The notes: a model not told the origin generated them from the sequence alone. A stretch of 64,000 nucleotides of DNA from Trematomus loennbergii (GCA_012861695.1 JAAOOA010000100.1:593001-657000), one strand, 5' to 3'. Shown: positions 12,222-24,478, counted from the first letter of the stretch. A program made the numbers and translations.

Positions 12222-12272
12222 GTTTTATCATTTTCAGCGAAATGGACCAGGAAAGTTTTTTTGTTTGTTCAG

Positions 12273-12352
12273 AGGTTTCCGACGCCAGCGGTGAAATCCA
12301 GAGCCTGATCAACTCCACCCAGAAACTCACCCTGAGCCCTCAGGCTCCACAG
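12273..12352 (+). CDS. Linker exon (EVSDASGEIQ...), phase 1-0
   Basis: An 80-bp exon after a TTTGTTTGTTCAG acceptor, ending CCACAG before GTAGAA. In phase 1 it reads EVSDASGEIQSLINST and continues to LSPQAPQ. The exons at 26419 and 30399 are shorter relatives with the same ends. The phase fits the linker exon at 8155. No domain is recognised. Confidence 0.5.
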
Positions 12353-13090
12353 GTAGAAAATGTGCTCGGACTTGTTTGTTTTTCTGTCAGCACAATGACG
12401 GAAAAACACCCGGCTTGATTATCTGAAGTGTCCAAGAAGGAAGCCATTTATTGTTGGAGTATTTAACAATCAATGGGCAGATCCACTATGTTTGCCAAAG
12501 TGCTGCATTCAAGAGGTACAACAGGAAAACCCCATGGTGGTTTACTCAAGGACTCAAGTACTGTACTTAGTAGGGGTGGGAATCACCAGGCTCCCCACGA
12601 TATGATACTATCGCGATACTTAAGCCACGATACGATAGTATTGCGATTCTACGATATGATAAGTATTGCGATACGATATATTGCGATATTGCAGATCACA
12701 TGGGTCATGTCCATGTCCGTCTTCCCTTCCTGGTTAAAACATGTATTTGCAATATGAATAGTTTATGTAAATAACCCAATGTGTGTTCTTTGAACCTGAA
12801 AAGGAGTTATTTTTGTTACTTTCATTGCAATCGTATTCATGTCTTAACTTCCTGTTTTATATAGACATGCTTTTATTTTGAAGGCGACTTTGCGCTATTA
12901 GCAGGAAGTTACTGTTCCCAACGCAAAGACGGAGAACGGAGATAAAGTACAGATATTAACGGATATATCAACATTTAAATATGGCGATATCAAAAGATAA
13001 AGTTTAAATGTAAGTGTTAGCAAGAGGCTCAGGGTTAGTGTTACTGTAATATAAACATGTGGTTTGAGTCTTCGTTTACTGTATTATAAC
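12353..13090. other. Non-coding, with CGATATGATA degenerate repeat
   Basis: No gene is seen. About 12560-12690 is a degenerate repeat of CGATACGATA-type words common in fish genomes. Confidence 0.4.
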
Positions 13091-13596
13091 CATACTTGCC
13101 AACCCTCCCGATTTTCGTGGGAGACTCCCGATTTCACTGCCCTCTCCCGGTTTCCTCCCGGGGTCATATTTCTCCCGCATTTCTCCCGATTTCTGACAAA
13201 ATCAGATTTACTCACGACTGTTTCCACTGAGGACTTTAATACAGCTACACCATTGTTTGGTTTCCATGGCAGCGCATCTCTTTAGTAGCGCGCGCAACTG
13301 AAAGTCTGAGAGGGTGTTCAGCATGGTGAGGAAGATAGTCACAGAACAAGAATGGACAACTTTACCCTCTGCTCACTCCTTTCCTGGTCCTCATCAAGGA
13401 TGGTGCTACAGGCAGCAATGCATTGCACTTACAACTACAAGAATGTGTAGATGTTCTTTTCATCTTTAAAAGTCAGTTTCCCCGCTGCGAGGCTCCGGTG
13501 CTAACAGTTCTCCGGCGATCCACTAGCAACCCCCCCCCCCGGCGCGGTGGTTTTTAATTTCTCCCGATTTCTGAGGTCTCAAGGTTGGCAAGTATG
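13091..13596. mobile_element. hAT-type MITE with 8-bp target duplication
   Basis: The ends CATACTTGCCAACC and GGTTGGCAAGTATG are perfect inverted repeats, and the 8-bp word ATTATAAC flanks both sides (13083-13090 and 13597-13604). An 8-bp duplication and short TIR are typical of the hAT superfamily. The 506-bp body has no transposase. Confidence 0.85.
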
Positions 13597-13604
13597 ATTA
13601 TAAC

Positions 13605-15030
13605 TTTGCTAACTATTTGAAGTTCACCTGTTGAATGGTATTCTAAAGTAATGCTCATATGGATGTAGCTTAAATCTATTTGTTGTTTTGTGTCTTTGTG
13701 TGGCTCTTACGTTGGTTTTTGGAGTTTTCAATAAATTAGAAATCATCAGTCAAGTGTACGACCATCTTCTTCATATCTCGTATACATCAACATGTGTTCA
13801 GAGACTCTGAAACAGGAACAAAGACCCCCTCTCTTTTTGTCCTGATCCATCTGTATAAAAACCTGTCTGAAATCAGCTGATCAGATTTTGGTCACTTTAT
13901 GATGTCACTATGTTTCTTTGAGTTGTGTTACCATTAGCCAATCACCAACCAATCCAGCTTTATAATCCTGAACGTTACCAAGCTCTGGGTTGCATTCGAA
14001 TAGTCCATTTAGCTTAGGAACCTTCCTAACGGAGTGAAATTACCCGGAAGTCCCTCAGTGGCAGCCATGATAAGTGCCGTTCGAATTCTCTAAATTAAAA
14101 GGAAAGGAGGTTTCAAACTTCCTTTATAACCTCCTTTAGCTTAGGAACCACTGGACCTCCCTAACCTAAAGGAGAGGAGAAAATGCTGCCCCACAATGCC
14201 TTGCAGCCGCAGCATTTGCCGTCACACAACAGTCAGCCGTTCACAGAAACAACCGATTATGAACGAGAAATGATATCATGAAAGTTACGGTGCTTATTAA
14301 GCATTTTAAAACGTATGTGGTAAGTTGCCAAAGTGCTTTGTTTTGAACGTTCATCAGTATTATAATCAAAAAGAGAAATATGAACGTTAGTTTTAACTGA
14401 AATGATCAAATAAAGTCAACATTTCACAGTCTTTACTGAGCTGTGTGGGGTTTGTTCAACTTTTAAAAGATGTTTGAATGGTGATATACACAGTGATAGA
14501 TGTTAAGGACTAACGTTTATAATAAATACATTTGTATTGATTTTAAGATCTTTTCATACAATCATACGTATTGGGATCATTTGTATTAATGTGGACCGGA
14601 GGGAGAGGGTGACGAGCATAAGTTTCACTTTCCTTTTTTATTTCAATTCCAACTTTGGTCATGAAGAATATGTTTCTCTGTTGTCCACGTTCATAAAGCA
14701 TAAAACAACAGCATCAGAGCACGGTGCAGAGTCTCTAGATGAGTTTACAGTAGTCCCTCGTTCTTATTAAACATCCATGTTGTAGTCCGCTGTATAGAAA
14801 ACTGTAGTTTCCATAGTTTCCCCACAGCAGCAGACGCACATTTATGACCTCCGCTGGCGCATCATAAACACGTTGGATAGTGAAAGTGCAGTCGGATTCT
14901 CTAAAGTGCCGCAGTCTCTTCTCCTAAATCCTTTTGAATTCTCCTATCCACTATCCCTTAACCCCATGACGTTTCACTCCGAGGTCAAGGAATAGACGAT
15001 AGGGTTAGAACTTAGGAGCTGTTTTTTTGG
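13605..15030. other. Non-coding; possible decayed inverted-repeat element
   Basis: No gene is seen. Loosely complementary words (CGGAGTGAAA near 14032, TTTCACTCCG near 14972) and related GCATTCGAAT/TTTGAATTCTCC stretches suggest a decayed DNA transposon from about 13990 to 15020. Confidence 0.3.
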
Positions 15031-15945
15031 AGTCTCTCCAGCTGTGTGCGTCACTCTTTAGTGTCCCCTGGTCTCTCCAGCTGTGTGCGTCACTCTTTAG
15101 TGTCCCCTGGTCTCCAGCTGTGTGCGTCACTCTTTAGTGTCCCCTGGTCTCCCAGCTGTGTGCGTCACTCTTTAGTGTCCCCTGGTCTCCCAGCTGTGTG
15201 CGTCACTCTTTAGTGTCCCCTGGTCTCCCAGCTGTGTGCGTCACTCTTTAGTGTCCCCTGGTCTCCCAGCTGTGTGCGTCACTCTTTAGTGTCCCCTGGT
15301 CTCCCAGCTGTGTGCGTCACTCTTTAGTGTCCCCTGGTCTCCCAGCTGTGTGCATCACTCTTTAGTGTCCCCTGGTCTCCAGCTGTGTGCGTCACTCTTT
15401 AGTGTCCCCTGGTCTCCCAGTGTGTGCGTCACTCTTTAGTGTCCCCTGGTCTCCAGCTGTGTGCGTCACTCTTCATTGTCCCCTGGTCTCCCAGCTGTGT
15501 GCGTCACTCTTTATTGTCCCCTGGTCTCCCAGCTGTGTGCGTCACTCTTTAGTGTCCCCTGGTCCCCAGCTGTGTGCGTCACTCTTTAGTGTCCCCTGGT
15601 CTCCCAGCTTTGTGCGTCACTCTTTAGTGTCCCCTGGTCCCCAGCTGTGTGCGTCACTCTTTAGTGTCCCCTGGTCTCCCAGCTTTGTGCGTCACTCTTT
15701 AGTGTCCCCTGGTCTCCAGCTGTGTGCGTCACTCTTTAGTATCCCCTGGTCTCCCAGCTGTGTGCGTCACTCTTTAGTGTCCCCTGGTCTCCCAGCTGTG
15801 TGCGTCACTCTTTAGTGTCCCCTGGTCTCCCAGCTGTGTGCATCACTCTTTAGTGTCCCCTGGTCTCCAGCTGTGTGCGTCACTCTTTAGTGTCCCCTGG
15901 TCTCCCAGCTTTGTGCGTCACTCTTTAGTGTCCCCTGGTCTCCAT
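15031..15945. repeat. 38-bp minisatellite, about 24 units
   Basis: Tandem units of about 37-38 bp containing CAGCTGTGTGCGTCACTC and TTTAGTGTCCCCTGG. Units differ by single bases and one C. The open frames across it are a by-product of the repeat. A second, more diverged array of the same unit is at 49229-49645. Confidence 0.95.
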
Positions 15946-16142
15946 TGTGTTTTGAGCTTCTTCAGCGTTTGGTTTCTGCAGCTTTTAGTAAACGCTGCGC
16001 ATGTCTCCTCAAGTTGCTGAATGTTCTCTAAAAGCTGCATGTGATGTCAAGTTGCTGAAGATGTTTCTTCATGTGGAACATTTGTGAGTTTATATCTGCA
16101 TCCTTTCTGAAGCTGCAGCGCGTTTGCCAACACAGTCTCACT

Positions 16143-16460
16143 CATATCATATTATACACAGCTAGGGTGTAGTTATGCAATGAATGAAAAACTTGGGTCG
16201 CAGGTTCCTCAACAGTGCATTACAAGACATCTATCAATATGTGTGTATACCTCCAGCAATGTTAACTATGTTTAAGCACTTATTTTAACTGATATTATAC
16301 ATATGTATTATACTCTTATAAGATGTATGTAGATAGTATAAGAAATGTGCAGAATATGACAATGTAATGGTGGAGGTACACACATATTGATAGATGTCTT
16401 GTAATGCACTGTTGAGGAACCTGCGACCCAAGTTTTTCATTCATTGTATAATATGATATG
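16143..16460. repeat. Hairpin element with ~75-bp arms
   Basis: 16179-16255 is nearly the exact reverse complement of 16371-16445, and the outer 15-bp words at 16143-16157 and 16446-16460 also pair. The spacer is about 115 bp. It looks like a foldback MITE. A 36-bp piece of one arm is at 24443-24478. Confidence 0.8.
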
Positions 16461-17282
16461 CCAATAAACCTTAAATCTTGAAATCTTGAATGGGATGTGC
16501 AAAATAGTCATTATATACAGTCTTTGATTAACTATTAGTAGAGAATAACGACGAGTAAAGAATATACTTTATAGGGATCCTATTAATATCTAATAATACA
16601 ATTATAAAATGCAATAACGTGCTTTAACCAGTAGGTGTCCCTTTCTATCAGCTGTGCACCGTTATGGTGTAAATACAGCCTATCTACCAATTGGATCAAA
16701 TATAAAAGTCAGCCGAATTAGTGTTGATACTGCAAGGAGACGTATTGTGTGAAAAGAAATGTAAGATGTTGTTTAATTGCTTATATATTTAAGATCCACG
16801 TCACGTTTTCAGTTTTGGCGGCAGTTCCTGTTTGTCTAGAAGTCTTGTCATCAGGGCTCTATACATAGAGTTAACTACGGCAGATATGTCATATTTAATG
16901 CAGCCGAAACGTGTATTACAATGCCGTTATGTGATGACTTTCAAAGAGAAAAGCCAAAAATATCATGAAAAAAGCTTTATTTCTACTTGACTTTATTAAA
17001 AAATATCAACAAATTGATCAGGAAACATGCACACTAGGGATGTTAAGATTCACTGATTCGCATCGGTGCACCGGCATAAACGTTCAAAATGTGAGTGCCC
17101 CGGGTGAAAGAGTGCACATCGGCTACAGTTGAACTCGCGATGCATCGATTGTAGCGTCTTTGCATCGGTAAAAAAAATATTCATTCATATAATATCCTCT
17201 CATCCTGTCAGCACTCAGCAGAGACGATCTTTGATCTTTGCTTCGCCACTACGGAGGAGCCGCGTCACAGTTATCAACAAAT
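16461..17282. other. Non-coding, nothing recognised
   Basis: AT-rich sequence. About 16610-16640 shares a short GCAATAACGTGCTTTAACCA word with 2732-2752. No gene is seen. Confidence 0.3.
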
Positions 17283-17655
17283 ATGGAAGTCAACACTCTG
17301 GCTTTTTCCTCAAAATCTCAACATTCTGACTTTTTCTCAAAATGTTGACATTTTCTCAAAATGTTGACTTTTTTCTCAAATTTTAATATTCTGAATTTTT
17401 TTCTCAAAATCTAAAAATCCTGACTTTTTCCTCAAAATTATGACTTTTTCTCAAAATTATGACTTTTTCCTCAAAATTATGACTTTTTCTCAAAATTATG
17501 ACTTTTTCCTCAAAATTATGACTTTTTCTCAAAATTATGACTTTTTCTCAAAATTATGACTTTCTCAAAATTATGACTTTCTCAAAATTATGACTTTTCC
17601 TCAAAATCTGAAAATTATGATTTTTTTCCTCAGATCTCAAACTTCTGACTTTTTC
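17283..17655. repeat. ~20-bp minisatellite (CTCAAAATTATGACTTTTTC)
   Basis: About 17 imperfect units of roughly 17-21 bp, most regular at 17430-17600. Related scraps lie at 5220-5330, 41075-41190 and 49800-49855. Confidence 0.85.
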
Positions 17656-18357
17656 CCATAGTCGGAGCAGCGTGCACAGCTTGTCATGTGACGAGGAACA
17701 ACCAATCACAGCCGAGAGATATCTTTACATCCGTCAACATAAGTGTGGTGAAAATATGAAGATATGAAGGGGAAGTTTATTGAAGTAAATGTCAGCGCGG
17801 GTTATGTCCGGTGTGTCACCTGTATTCATGTCACACGATCAAAAAAATAGCTAAGTGTGTTAGGTCTCACTTGAAGTGAGTGTTTTGCTATGAAGGTAGA
17901 TATGGTGCAAAATGCGAGAGCGTGTAAAACCTGATGTGAGCACTTGCAGAAAAGAAATCTGAGCTTGTGTGCATACATTTACACTTGTATAACATATCCA
18001 CGTATCTGTGAACTACATTTGAAGTCACAGAAGAAAAAAAAAAGTTTTGTAGCTTGTAGAAAAAAAATGAACTTAGTGATGAAATGTTCATTTGCAGAAA
18101 AACATATTTTTTAAAAATATATTTTCCATTACAACTGCAACTTGGTTATTACGACCTCTCAAATCAGTCATTACAACTTCACGAATCTGCTCTGTGGCAG
18201 TATAAATCCACGAATCTGCGGCCTTGCCTTTTGCTACACTTCTTGCGATGAATGTGAAATGTCAGGAAATAAAACCCTCTCACATAGACCCACACAGACA
18301 CATTAAATGTGATTCACGCACTTATGTGCCCATCTCCCCATGTTAACCACATCTGGC
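17656..18357. other. Non-coding, nothing recognised
   Basis: No gene or clear repeat is seen. A block ending AAATGTGATTCACGCACTTATGTGCCCATC (seen near 18304) recurs near 18588, flanking the AC tract. Confidence 0.3.
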
Positions 18358-18370
18358 ACACACACACACA

Positions 18371-18436
<66 letters not shown>

Positions 18437-18477
18437 ACACACACACACACACACACAACACACACAACACACACACT
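18358..18477. repeat. (AC)n microsatellite, interrupted
   Basis: About 120 bp of AC repeat with single-base interruptions (CACCCACA, CACCACA, ACAACAC). Confidence 0.95.
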
Positions 18478-18639
18478 GGATTCATTAAAATGACTCCTAT
18501 CATGCAAAACGCACTCCTTGATGTCTTTTCTACATCACTATGTGTCCCCGGTGTGTCAGGAAATAAAACCCTCACACACAAACACATTAAATGTGATTCA
18601 CGCACTTATGTGCCCATCCCCATGTGCCCCATACAGTTT

Positions 18640-19243
18640 GAAAGGGTGTTAAAAGAAATCCGGACGATTCCGGGAACAGCTAAGTAAGGGGTGGGAAACG
18701 AACACAGCAGGAGGTTAAGCCAAACCATTATTCACTGGAGGGGGGACTGACTGGATGTCATGAGGGATTAACAATGACAGTTTGGAGAATATAACCACCC
18801 CCCCCCCCCTTTCCGTTATATATTTGTACTATTCCAGATTTAAAAAAATCAAGATTTCATTTGGTACGATCCAAACTATAAAAATATACCGTGTGTGAAA
18901 ACCCGGGCTGAGGTTGAAGGAAGAGACGCAGTAAGTTCACACTCAGTTTGTTCAGAAAAATCTATCTGTGAGATACATGTCATCATACATTTACTTAAGG
19001 CTTACTTTAAGGGTTAAGGGTTACTTTAATGGTAACTGAAGGGTTACTTTAAGAGTTACTTTAATGGTTACTATAGCCCACAGCAAGGGCAAAAGTCTGA
19101 TCATTGGGAAAGAAGCAAAGAGAGCTGCAAACAAAAAGATATGTTATAAAAAGACGAATAGATTACACAAATTATTTGTTTGCAAGTTATAGCCTTACTT
19201 TTGAGATTACATTTATTTTTGCTTGACTTGACTTTTTCTCTTA
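18640..19243. repeat. Dispersed block shared with 6975, 49857 and 59170
   Basis: The block runs from TTTGAAAGGGTGTT through a G-run, GACTGACTGGATGTCATGAG and TTATATATTTGTACTATTCC. It matches 59170-59370 closely, and 50095-50240 and 6975-7200 in part. It carries the short form of the TTACTTAAGG array. No gene is seen. Confidence 0.6.
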
Positions 19244-20004
19244 TGACGCGGTTCCACTACAGCGCGGAGCACGGTTTAAGAGGGCTGTGACGTCAGCGGC
19301 CCGTTTTTGGTTGCGTTTCCACTTGGCCTAGTACCGGCCGGCGGGTCCTAATTCACAGTTTTTCTGGCCTCATAAAATCGCGGGTCTAGGGCCAGAGACA
19401 ACGAGGCTGAGTCGGGCTGAGTATGCTAAACTAGAGAGATAATCGCTGGCAAGGGGGCTACAACTACAACAAGATGGACATATTTGACCGTGATTTAATT
19501 GTAATACACGTTTCAAAATGATGCCGAAGTAACAACATACTGATACCGGTTAGTAAAAACCATGAATTAATGCTTTGTCAAGTCTGCAGACAGACGGCAG
19601 GCGAAAAACCTTTTAAAATGCGTGTTTTCTAAATGGAGATTGGCTAAGCTAACGCAGTATATGCTCCGACCGTCCACACTCACAACAACGGCCTATACAG
19701 ACATAAATAAAGCAGCGTCTGTATTCACCATGACACAGGCAGTCTGTGGTTTGTACTTGTTTAACTTTTGTCTAGTTTCTGAACATATATGAGGAGCTGT
19801 GAGCTCTGAGTGCTAACAGCTAACGGCTGTGTTGTTTTTCTGGGGTTCTCTGAATCACGTCACGGCTCCGCCTACCCTGCGTTACTATAGATACTACCCC
19901 AGTTCCTAAACTGTAATGGAAATGCGCCATAAAGTGAGCCAGTCCTAACGAGGCCCAGCCATACCGAGCGGGGCCGAGCGAGGCCGTGTAGTGGAAACGC
20001 GCCA
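19244..20004. mobile_element. Harbinger-type MITE with empty-site proof
   Basis: The 761-bp element has ends TGACGCGGTTCCACTACA and, reverse complemented, TGGCGCGTTTCCACTACA, flanked by TTA on each side (19241-19243 and 20005-20007). The related sequence at 7641-7650 carries a single TTA and no insert, which fixes the borders. A 3-bp TWA duplication is typical of PIF/Harbinger. No transposase is seen. Confidence 0.8.
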
Positions 20005-20208
20005 TTAAACTCTTAGTTTTGCTTGATCTTAACGGCACAAACCTGATCCCATACATCAGAGCTCCTTAAAATATATTATATGTCACGTTGCTCTATTCTC
20101 ATACTAAATGTAAAGCGTTTGGTATGCTGGCACGAGGTTTGAGTTTAGGGTCAGTTATAGTTCATCACTGTTGGTCAGTAGCTGCGTTAACTCAATATTT
20201 AACCGTCT

Positions 20209-20559
20209 TTGACGGACAAATCTGAAAGCAGTCTGTCATTTTGTCAGATTAGATTAGAACAAACGGAGCTACGGGTCATGAAGGACTGCAGCTGCCCTCA
20301 GGGGCAGAAGGAGCGCATGCTGAGGGATTTCCTCCCAGCGAAGCGAGTGCTTGCAGGATCGGGAAGTCCCAAGTTCAGAGAGTCTTGCCGACTTCTGATC
20401 ACTTCCCTGGGAGAAATGTCTTTGGCTGAAGGGGCTGAAGGGGCTGAAGAGGCGCTGGTACTTCCAGTCTCCAGCACAGCAGCAGAGCGTGAGTTCAGCC
20501 TTCAGAACAATATCAAAACGGCCATGAGAAGTCGTCCGAGGCAACGACGCAAAACGTAA
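20209..20559 (+). pseudogene. hAT transposase C-terminal fragment
   Basis: The frame ends with VLPVSSTAAEREFSLQNNIK, the hAT C-terminal dimerisation (RNase H-fold end) signature as found in ZNF862-like domesticated and mobile hATs. Only about 115 residues are open; no zinc finger or catalytic core is visible in the window. It is read as a decayed transposon scrap rather than a host gene. Confidence 0.7.
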
Positions 20560-21176
20560 TGACTATCGCCTCTGCAGCAATCTCTCTCGATGCGTTTGAT
20601 TACGCACGAGAGAGCACGCAGTTTAGGTCCATGCGGACCAGGAGGAAGGCTTGAGTTCAGGTTGGGCTACAGCAGGTCAATTCAGTTCATTTATTGTAAA
20701 TCGTTTGTTCATATACTTATTGTAATTGTCTAATTTTAAAACAATGGCATTGTTCATATTTGCCTGTTTAGGCACAATGGCCGCGGTGTTTTTAGTGGCC
20801 TCTGCTGTCAGTGCAGGGAAAAAGAAATCATTCATCTTCGTGTTGACATGAAAAGTGACCGCACGGTCGGTGTCTCTGTTCATCTTTTTTCTCTCCATGC
20901 CCTTAAAGGTTCTGTGTGTGAATTATTTAAAAAATGAATGAATGAACATTAGCATCTGCTAGTACCCAAACATAAACATTAAATATGTCTCATCATTTAA
21001 ACATGAAAAGTAAAATGACGGGTAATAATGGATTACAACGGAAATGTTACGATCCTTTCCGTCAAAATGACGGACAACGAAAAAGTCTAACGCCACTGCT
21101 GCTGTTGGTGTCACTGTTTAGCAGAGGGAAGCTCTAACAGCACTGTTACCTCCCACCACTTCCCGTTTGTGCTCAG

Positions 21177-21473
21177 ATGGACCTGAAGGCGTTGGAGACG
21201 AAGTGGAGGGTGGCGCTGAGCTCCATCCTGGACCAGCTGACGGGCGACGAGTTCCGGAAACTTCTGTTTAACCTGGAGAAGATCCCTCAGGGGTTGAAGG
21301 AGGGGCGGCCGCGGGGCGACTGCCCAGCGTCATCATCCAGTACTACGGCACCGAGGGATCCATCGCACTCATGGACCGCCTGATGAAGATCCTGCCCAGG
21401 CTGGACGCCGCCGTGCAGCAGCCGCTCAGAGGCATCAAGGACGAGCTGAAGAAACTCCTGCAGAAAAAAAAAG
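21177..21473 (+). pseudogene. Pyrin-domain exon 2, frameshifted
   Basis: Almost identical to PYD1 and PYD3, but 297 rather than 298 bp. One base is missing at about 21320 (GGGGCGACTGCCC where PYD1 has GACTTGCCC), which shifts the frame in the middle of the domain and leads to an early stop after HSWTA at 21381-21383. Downstream codons are otherwise intact, so the break is recent, or is a sequencing error. The splice signals are kept. Confidence 0.75.
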
Positions 21474-21709
21474 GTCAGCTCAGCGGGGGTCATGTTGGAC
21501 GAGAGCCAGACCTCCTTCTCAAAACTTTTTAAATAACACTTTAACTTATTTCGTAGTAGTTCCGTACACGTTTTCCTTACACGTTTCCGTAAACGTTGGA
21601 CGAGAGCTTGGTCTGGGCCAGTTAACCACGTTCCCGTACACGTTTTCCGTAAATGTTTCTGCACACGTTTCCGCACATGTTTACGTAAATAATAATAATA
21701 ATACATTTT

Positions 21710-23190
21710 AATTGTAAAGCACCTTTCATTGCTAAAAGCAATCCCAAAGTGCTACAAGAGGCGTAATAGAAAGGTTTTGAGGGCTTTCTTAACCTGTTCC
21801 ACCCTGAGCCTGTTTTTCAGGTCTCAGGCTCGAAAATGCCATTCCCAGAACAAATGACCATATCTTCCCTTCTAAAAGGGTTAAATTAATAATCTTTATT
21901 CTCAAAGTAATGATAAACCTGTGAGTTGGATGTAGAAAAGTCAGAATCAATATAGATGTTTTTTATTTTAAAGAAAATTCTGATTTTACATAGTAAAAAA
22001 CTGTAAATTATAGTGTCCGTCCAAATATTCTTTTTTACTTATAGTGAAAACTACCCTTGGATGATGGGTTAGTAGACTAAAAGCTTTAGGAATCCAAAGT
22101 ACAACATATAATAAGTACCCTGTATCAAGATTGATGCAAAACAAGTGACATTTGACCTTTTTAGAGAGATTTAGCCAAAAACCCCCACTTCTGGGGTCAT
22201 TTGGGTGGATTTGACCTATCTCTGGCCCCCCTTGCTCGATTCTGATGAATGAAATCTCTTTATAACCGCTAGAGCCAATGGAATCGAGGGAAAGTTATAT
22301 ACACACCAAAACGTTAACAAATAAGGAGTGAGAGTGACGCGTTACCAAAACCGGAAGCTGCATACACTCTGGTGGCTACCATTAGCTAACTTTTCCGCTC
22401 CGATTTGTACATAAAAAATGGAATTATGGATTATAAATAATTTCTTCAAAGGCACAGGTACATTATCAACCTATGGATCAACAGTTGTAGCATTTTTGTT
22501 TTTCGTTTTAATGCCATTGAACACGTCTTTTGACCTAATTGACAGCTACGGTGAGACGATCTGCCGTAAAAGCTCCGTAAAGGTACGTGTTGTGATGTCT
22601 GTGTTTGCTTCCCCTGTCGCAAGTTGGGATCGCTCAGTGATGATACTATACCTAAATAATCAGTGGAGTCTCAGCTTTAATCGGCTATATAGTATGTGCA
22701 GCTACAATAAGTAATAAGGGTATCTTTATCTTGAATTGTGTGCCGCAGTGCGTTAGAATGTTTTCGCTCAGGGGTCATTTAGACGCTTCTTATGAGACTA
22801 GTGTTTTGTTTTGGTAAAAATGGTTCATATCTTCAGTTAGCTGAGATTCTTCCCGTTAATCTGGTGCTACACATTAATAGTTTCATAAATGTTAAGAAGC
22901 CCTGAGACATTATCTCGAAAAAAAAACGGTGGGAGGGGTCCAATGGGGGGACCGCCGTGCTTAAGAGGTTAAAGGCGTCAGTGGTCTGGGAGTCCTCAGG
23001 TGGTCTGGGAGGGAATTCCACAGGTGAGGAGCAGCTGCAGAGAAAGCCCCCCCATGGTGCAGAGTTTGGTCCTGGGGGGGCGAAGCAGATGGTTGGTTGT
23101 GAAACGGAGGATGCACTGAGGGGCGAGCAGTGAGATCTTGTAATCGATCCTGAATGAGACAGGAAGCCAGTGGAGGGAATGAAGGTGTGA
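21710..23190 (-). mobile_element. L2-like LINE 3' end, split by a MITE
   Basis: The same LINE end as at 878-1174, interrupted by the TTAA element at 21793-22968. Joining the flanks across one TTAA gives the uninterrupted sequence of the other two blocks. Confidence 0.75.
21793..22968. mobile_element. TTAA-flanked piggyBac-like MITE, copy 2 (filled site)
   Basis: Inserted at TTAA (21789-21792 and 22969-22972). The sister blocks have a single TTAA at 948-951 and 28004-28007, so the target duplication and element borders are shown directly. Ends: CCTGTTCCACCCTGAGCC and, reverse complemented, CCTCTTAAGCACGGCGG. The plus strand holds a 98-codon open frame at 22418-22711 (start MELWIINNFFKGTG) that is partly kept in copies 1 and 4. 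Confidence 0.9.
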
Positions 23191-24442
23191 TGTGGCAACA
23201 CATTCTCACTCCCAACTCGGCCTATGTTGACGTTATGTCAGGGTCCCTGTCGTCACTTTCCAACGCAGAGGGGGGCCTTTAGTGTCGAGTTTCAACTATC
23301 AGGGAGTCCCATTGACTTGCATAGAGCTCCCTGAACGTTGGTAATAGACGAGTTGGGATCGCGGCGAAATGCTCTCCGCAGATCCGTTCTCACAGCGTTT
23401 ATCAACCTTTTTCTAACTCAATATCCAGCACCCTTATTGTGTTTACTTCTTTATTTTAATTGAATAATGTCGGACTTTTGTTGCTGTCAGTTAGGGGGAG
23501 AGTAGAGGCTCAGAAAACTGACATCTGTATTGTTTCATTGTTTTTTCCTTCTCATTTTGTATTCTTTTCTAAACCACACACTGTTATTTACTCAACAATA
23601 ACACAAGTATCCTTGTGTTTATGTTGCAGTCCGTCAGGACCGAGGGTCGGAGCAGCTCATAGTAGTTGCTTTAGAGAATTTTACACCCGGAAGTAAGTAT
23701 TCTCTCCGCTTCGCTCAAACCCTGTGATTAGTCCTCAAGCTCTGTGATTGGATGTTTGAGTGTGCGCCGAGGGTTACGCCGAGCGTCAAACAGCACTTTG
23801 AAATGGGATGGAACCACGGCAGACTATCCAAAACTGGATTTGAACCACCCGTCCCCCCCTCCCCCACCCCGTCCCCAGAACCATGTGCTATTGTGTGTTT
23901 CGCAACATGTTCTATGGCACGTCTCTGCTGGGAATTGTAGTTTTAAAAGACGTTTTCATATTTCCCACAATAAGAAGTTGCAGTATTAAACTGTGTACAT
24001 CCCTGGAGGTTTAGGGGATAGGAAACACTCAAATTTAAAACATATAATTAATAAATGGTGAAAATTGCTTGTGTCCATAATGGGCAGCATTAATATATAC
24101 CCACATGACAGCTAAGGTCAGAAGAGCTTTATTTAACAGCTGTCTTATGTCTGTGACCCCTCCTGTTAATTGATAAGCCTGAAACATGCACTTGTCAAGG
24201 TTCAGAGGCACATTTAGCAAATATGGCAGTAGCCATCGATCGTCTTAAGATAAGATATACTTTATTGATCCCATCATCCCAAGTTGGACATTTGTTCGTT
24301 ACAGCAGCATGTGTAACAGTTGTAAATATGCAGTGGTGTTTATTTGTAAATCATTTAGTATAATCACACAAATTCTGTGTTTTATATTTAATAATTCTGT
24401 GTTCTTTATTTATTGAATGTTCAATACCTGACAAGGTCGGAG

Positions 24443-24478
24443 ATGAAAAACTTGGGTCGCAGGTTCCTCAACAGTGCA
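24443..24478 (+). repeat. Solo fragment of the 16.2-kb hairpin arm
   Basis: 36 bases match 16184-16219 (ATGAAAAACTTGGGTCGCAG and onwards). The second arm is absent here. Confidence 0.6.

Larger units (their letters stand above)
20854..24340. repeat. Duplicated PYD block, copy A-prime
   Basis: Collinear with 1-2340: flank, PYD exon, 12-bp array, L2 3' end, left arm and spacer of the long inverted repeat. It differs by the MITE at 21793-22968, the frameshift in its PYD and small indels. Similarity stops near TGTAAATATGCAGTG at about 24334. Confidence 0.85.

Noticed and set aside
15387..16020. Long open frames of CVRHSLVSPG-type repeats
   Set aside because: They come from a 38-bp minisatellite; 38 is not a multiple of three, so frames change along the array. 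The same happens at 49100-49595.
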